Source of the DNA: Candidatus Neomicrothrix sp. UBA4542
GTDB taxonomy: Bacteria > Actinomycetota > Acidimicrobiia > Acidimicrobiales > Poriferisodalaceae
Direction: 5' to 3'
DNA length: 6,442 bases
Assembly (NCBI GenBank): GCA_002388005.1
Contig: DGLO01000070.1
Coordinates: 223-6,664 of the forward strand
This document shows, in pieces, positions 6,020 through 6,442 of this stretch. Positions within the stretch are counted from its first letter, which is position 1. The number at the start of each line of letters is the position of its first letter. A program made the position numbers and the translations under genes. The notes beneath the pieces are model-generated. The model ran no database searches, was not told the origin of the DNA, and was given only the letters and a program-made list of their open reading frames with translations.

Positions 6020-6067
6020 CGGTAGACAGACTCGATGCGGATGTACCCTTCGGGGACGCATCTACCG
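6020..6067 (+). promoter_or_regulatory. Nested hairpin in the leader of the class V aminotransferase
   Basis: CGGTAGA (6020-6026) is complementary to TCTACCG (6061-6067). Inside, GATGCG (6034-6039) pairs with CGCATC (6057-6062). At the tip CCC (6046-6048) pairs with GGG (6053-6055) around TTCG, a cUUCGg tetraloop. The two outer helices compete for T6061-C6062, which leaves a bulge of about 7-9 nt on the 5' side only. No U-tract follows on either strand, so it is not a normal terminator. The ribosome site GAGG (6082-6085) is 15 nt downstream. I cannot match it to a known riboswitch class. The 156-bp gap (5937-6092) otherwise shows no gene. Confidence 0.45.
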
Positions 6068-6081
6068 TTCTCTTGCTAGCC

Positions 6082-6085
6082 GAGG
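6082..6085 (+). promoter_or_regulatory. Ribosome binding site GAGG of the class V aminotransferase
   Basis: GAGG lies 7 nt before ATG 6093. The nearby ATG at 6088 runs into TGA after four codons, so 6093 is the working start. Confidence 0.6.
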
Positions 6086-6092
6086 TAATGAA

Positions 6093-6442
6093 ATGTCATT
6101 GAGTCATGGTCGACCGATGGTCTCGATCCCCGGTCCGTCGGTGATCCCGGATCGTGTACTTGCGGCGATGCATCGTGCAATGCCGAATATTTATGAGGGA
6201 GAGTTGGTCGAGATTTCCTACAGCGTGCAGGACGATCTGCGAAAAATTGCTCGAACAGAACAACCGGTCTATATCACGGTCTCGAACGGTCATGGCGCTT
6301 GGGAAATGGTGATCAGTAACACCTTGTCTCGAGGTGACAAGGTGTTAGTTCTTGAGTCTGGCCGTTTCGCAGTCGGCTGGGGTGAGATGGCGGAGACCTC
6401 AGGAGTAAAGACCGAAATTCTGCATGGACTCGACTCTGACCC
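6093..6442 (+). CDS. Class V aminotransferase, alanine/serine-glyoxylate type (partial, 3' cut)
   Basis: N-terminal 116 residues of a PLP aminotransferase of the alanine-glyoxylate/serine-glyoxylate/serine-pyruvate family, which converts glyoxylate or a keto acid to an amino acid in the cytosol. Seen: the family opening SIPGPSVIPDRVLAAMHRAM (11-30), the NIYEGELVEI block (32-41), SNGHGAWEMVISNTLSRGD (64-82), which holds the PLP-phosphate-binding turn, and LVLESGRFAVGWGEMA (85-100). The Schiff-base lysine would lie beyond the window end, so catalytic competence cannot be judged. It starts at ATG 6093 with GAGG 7 nt upstream. It is transcribed divergently from the class III aminotransferase, behind a structured leader. 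The substrate pair within the family cannot be fixed from this fragment. Confidence 0.9.
   Translation, partial: MSLSHGRPMVSIPGPSVIPDRVLAAMHRAMPNIYEGELVEISYSVQDDLRKIARTEQPVYITVSNGHGAWEMVISNTLSRGDKVLVLESGRFAVGWGEMAETSGVKTEILHGLDSD

Noticed and set aside
6020..6067. Known riboswitch (glutamine, glycine, SAM, THF) or rho-independent terminator
   Set aside because: The consensus core sequences I know for those classes are absent, and no U-tract follows the hairpin on either strand.

Overview
The window holds eight protein genes and no RNA genes, mobile elements or CRISPR arrays. Base composition is balanced, codon use is even, and the genes are tightly packed. The mix suggests a free-living, probably marine bacterium of actinobacterial (Acidimicrobiia-like) type: an Ltp2/DUF35 thiolase-aldolase pair, a short AroQ chorismate mutase, a YfeX-like DyP peroxidase and class III and V aminotransferases. 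This placement is an inference, and an alphaproteobacterial or SAR202-type host is not excluded.

The most notable feature is at the left edge. Minus-strand reading from 1069 to 5 is one 354-codon gene for a two-domain AhpD-like protein, interrupted only by an in-frame TGA at 367-365. That TGA falls exactly where the AhpD family has the second cysteine of its CxxC motif. The spacing Glu-x11-Cys-x2-(UGA)-x3-His is the AhpD active-site spacing. The coding frame continues for 119 codons of family-like sequence. A hairpin with apical loop GGUCU sits 24 nt after the UGA, as a bacterial SECIS element should. I read this as a selenoprotein, not as two genes or a pseudogene.

Layout: 5-1069 (-) AhpD-like selenoprotein; 1164-2087 (+) DyP-type heme peroxidase, divergent from it across a 94-bp promoter region; a hairpin terminator at 2121-2160 between convergent genes; then a minus-strand operon of three overlapping or abutting genes (4312 to 2164): SSAT-like GNAT acetyltransferase, thiolase-fold Ltp2-like aldolase, and DUF35 Zn-ribbon/OB-fold partner. 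Divergent from that operon is a stand-alone chorismate mutase (4406-4693, +), which converges on a class III PLP aminotransferase (4713-5936, -). Across a 156-bp divergent region starts a class V aminotransferase of the alanine/serine-glyoxylate type (6093 onward, +), cut by the window end.

Functionally the left block looks like peroxide or thiol redox defence. The central operon looks like CoA-thioester side-chain cleavage, with a small-molecule acetyltransferase. The right block is amino-acid metabolism. Two candidate regulatory structures stand out: an 11-bp-arm inverted repeat over the acetyltransferase start codon (4309-4333), and a 48-nt nested hairpin with a cUUCGg tetraloop in the leader of the class V aminotransferase (6020-6067).
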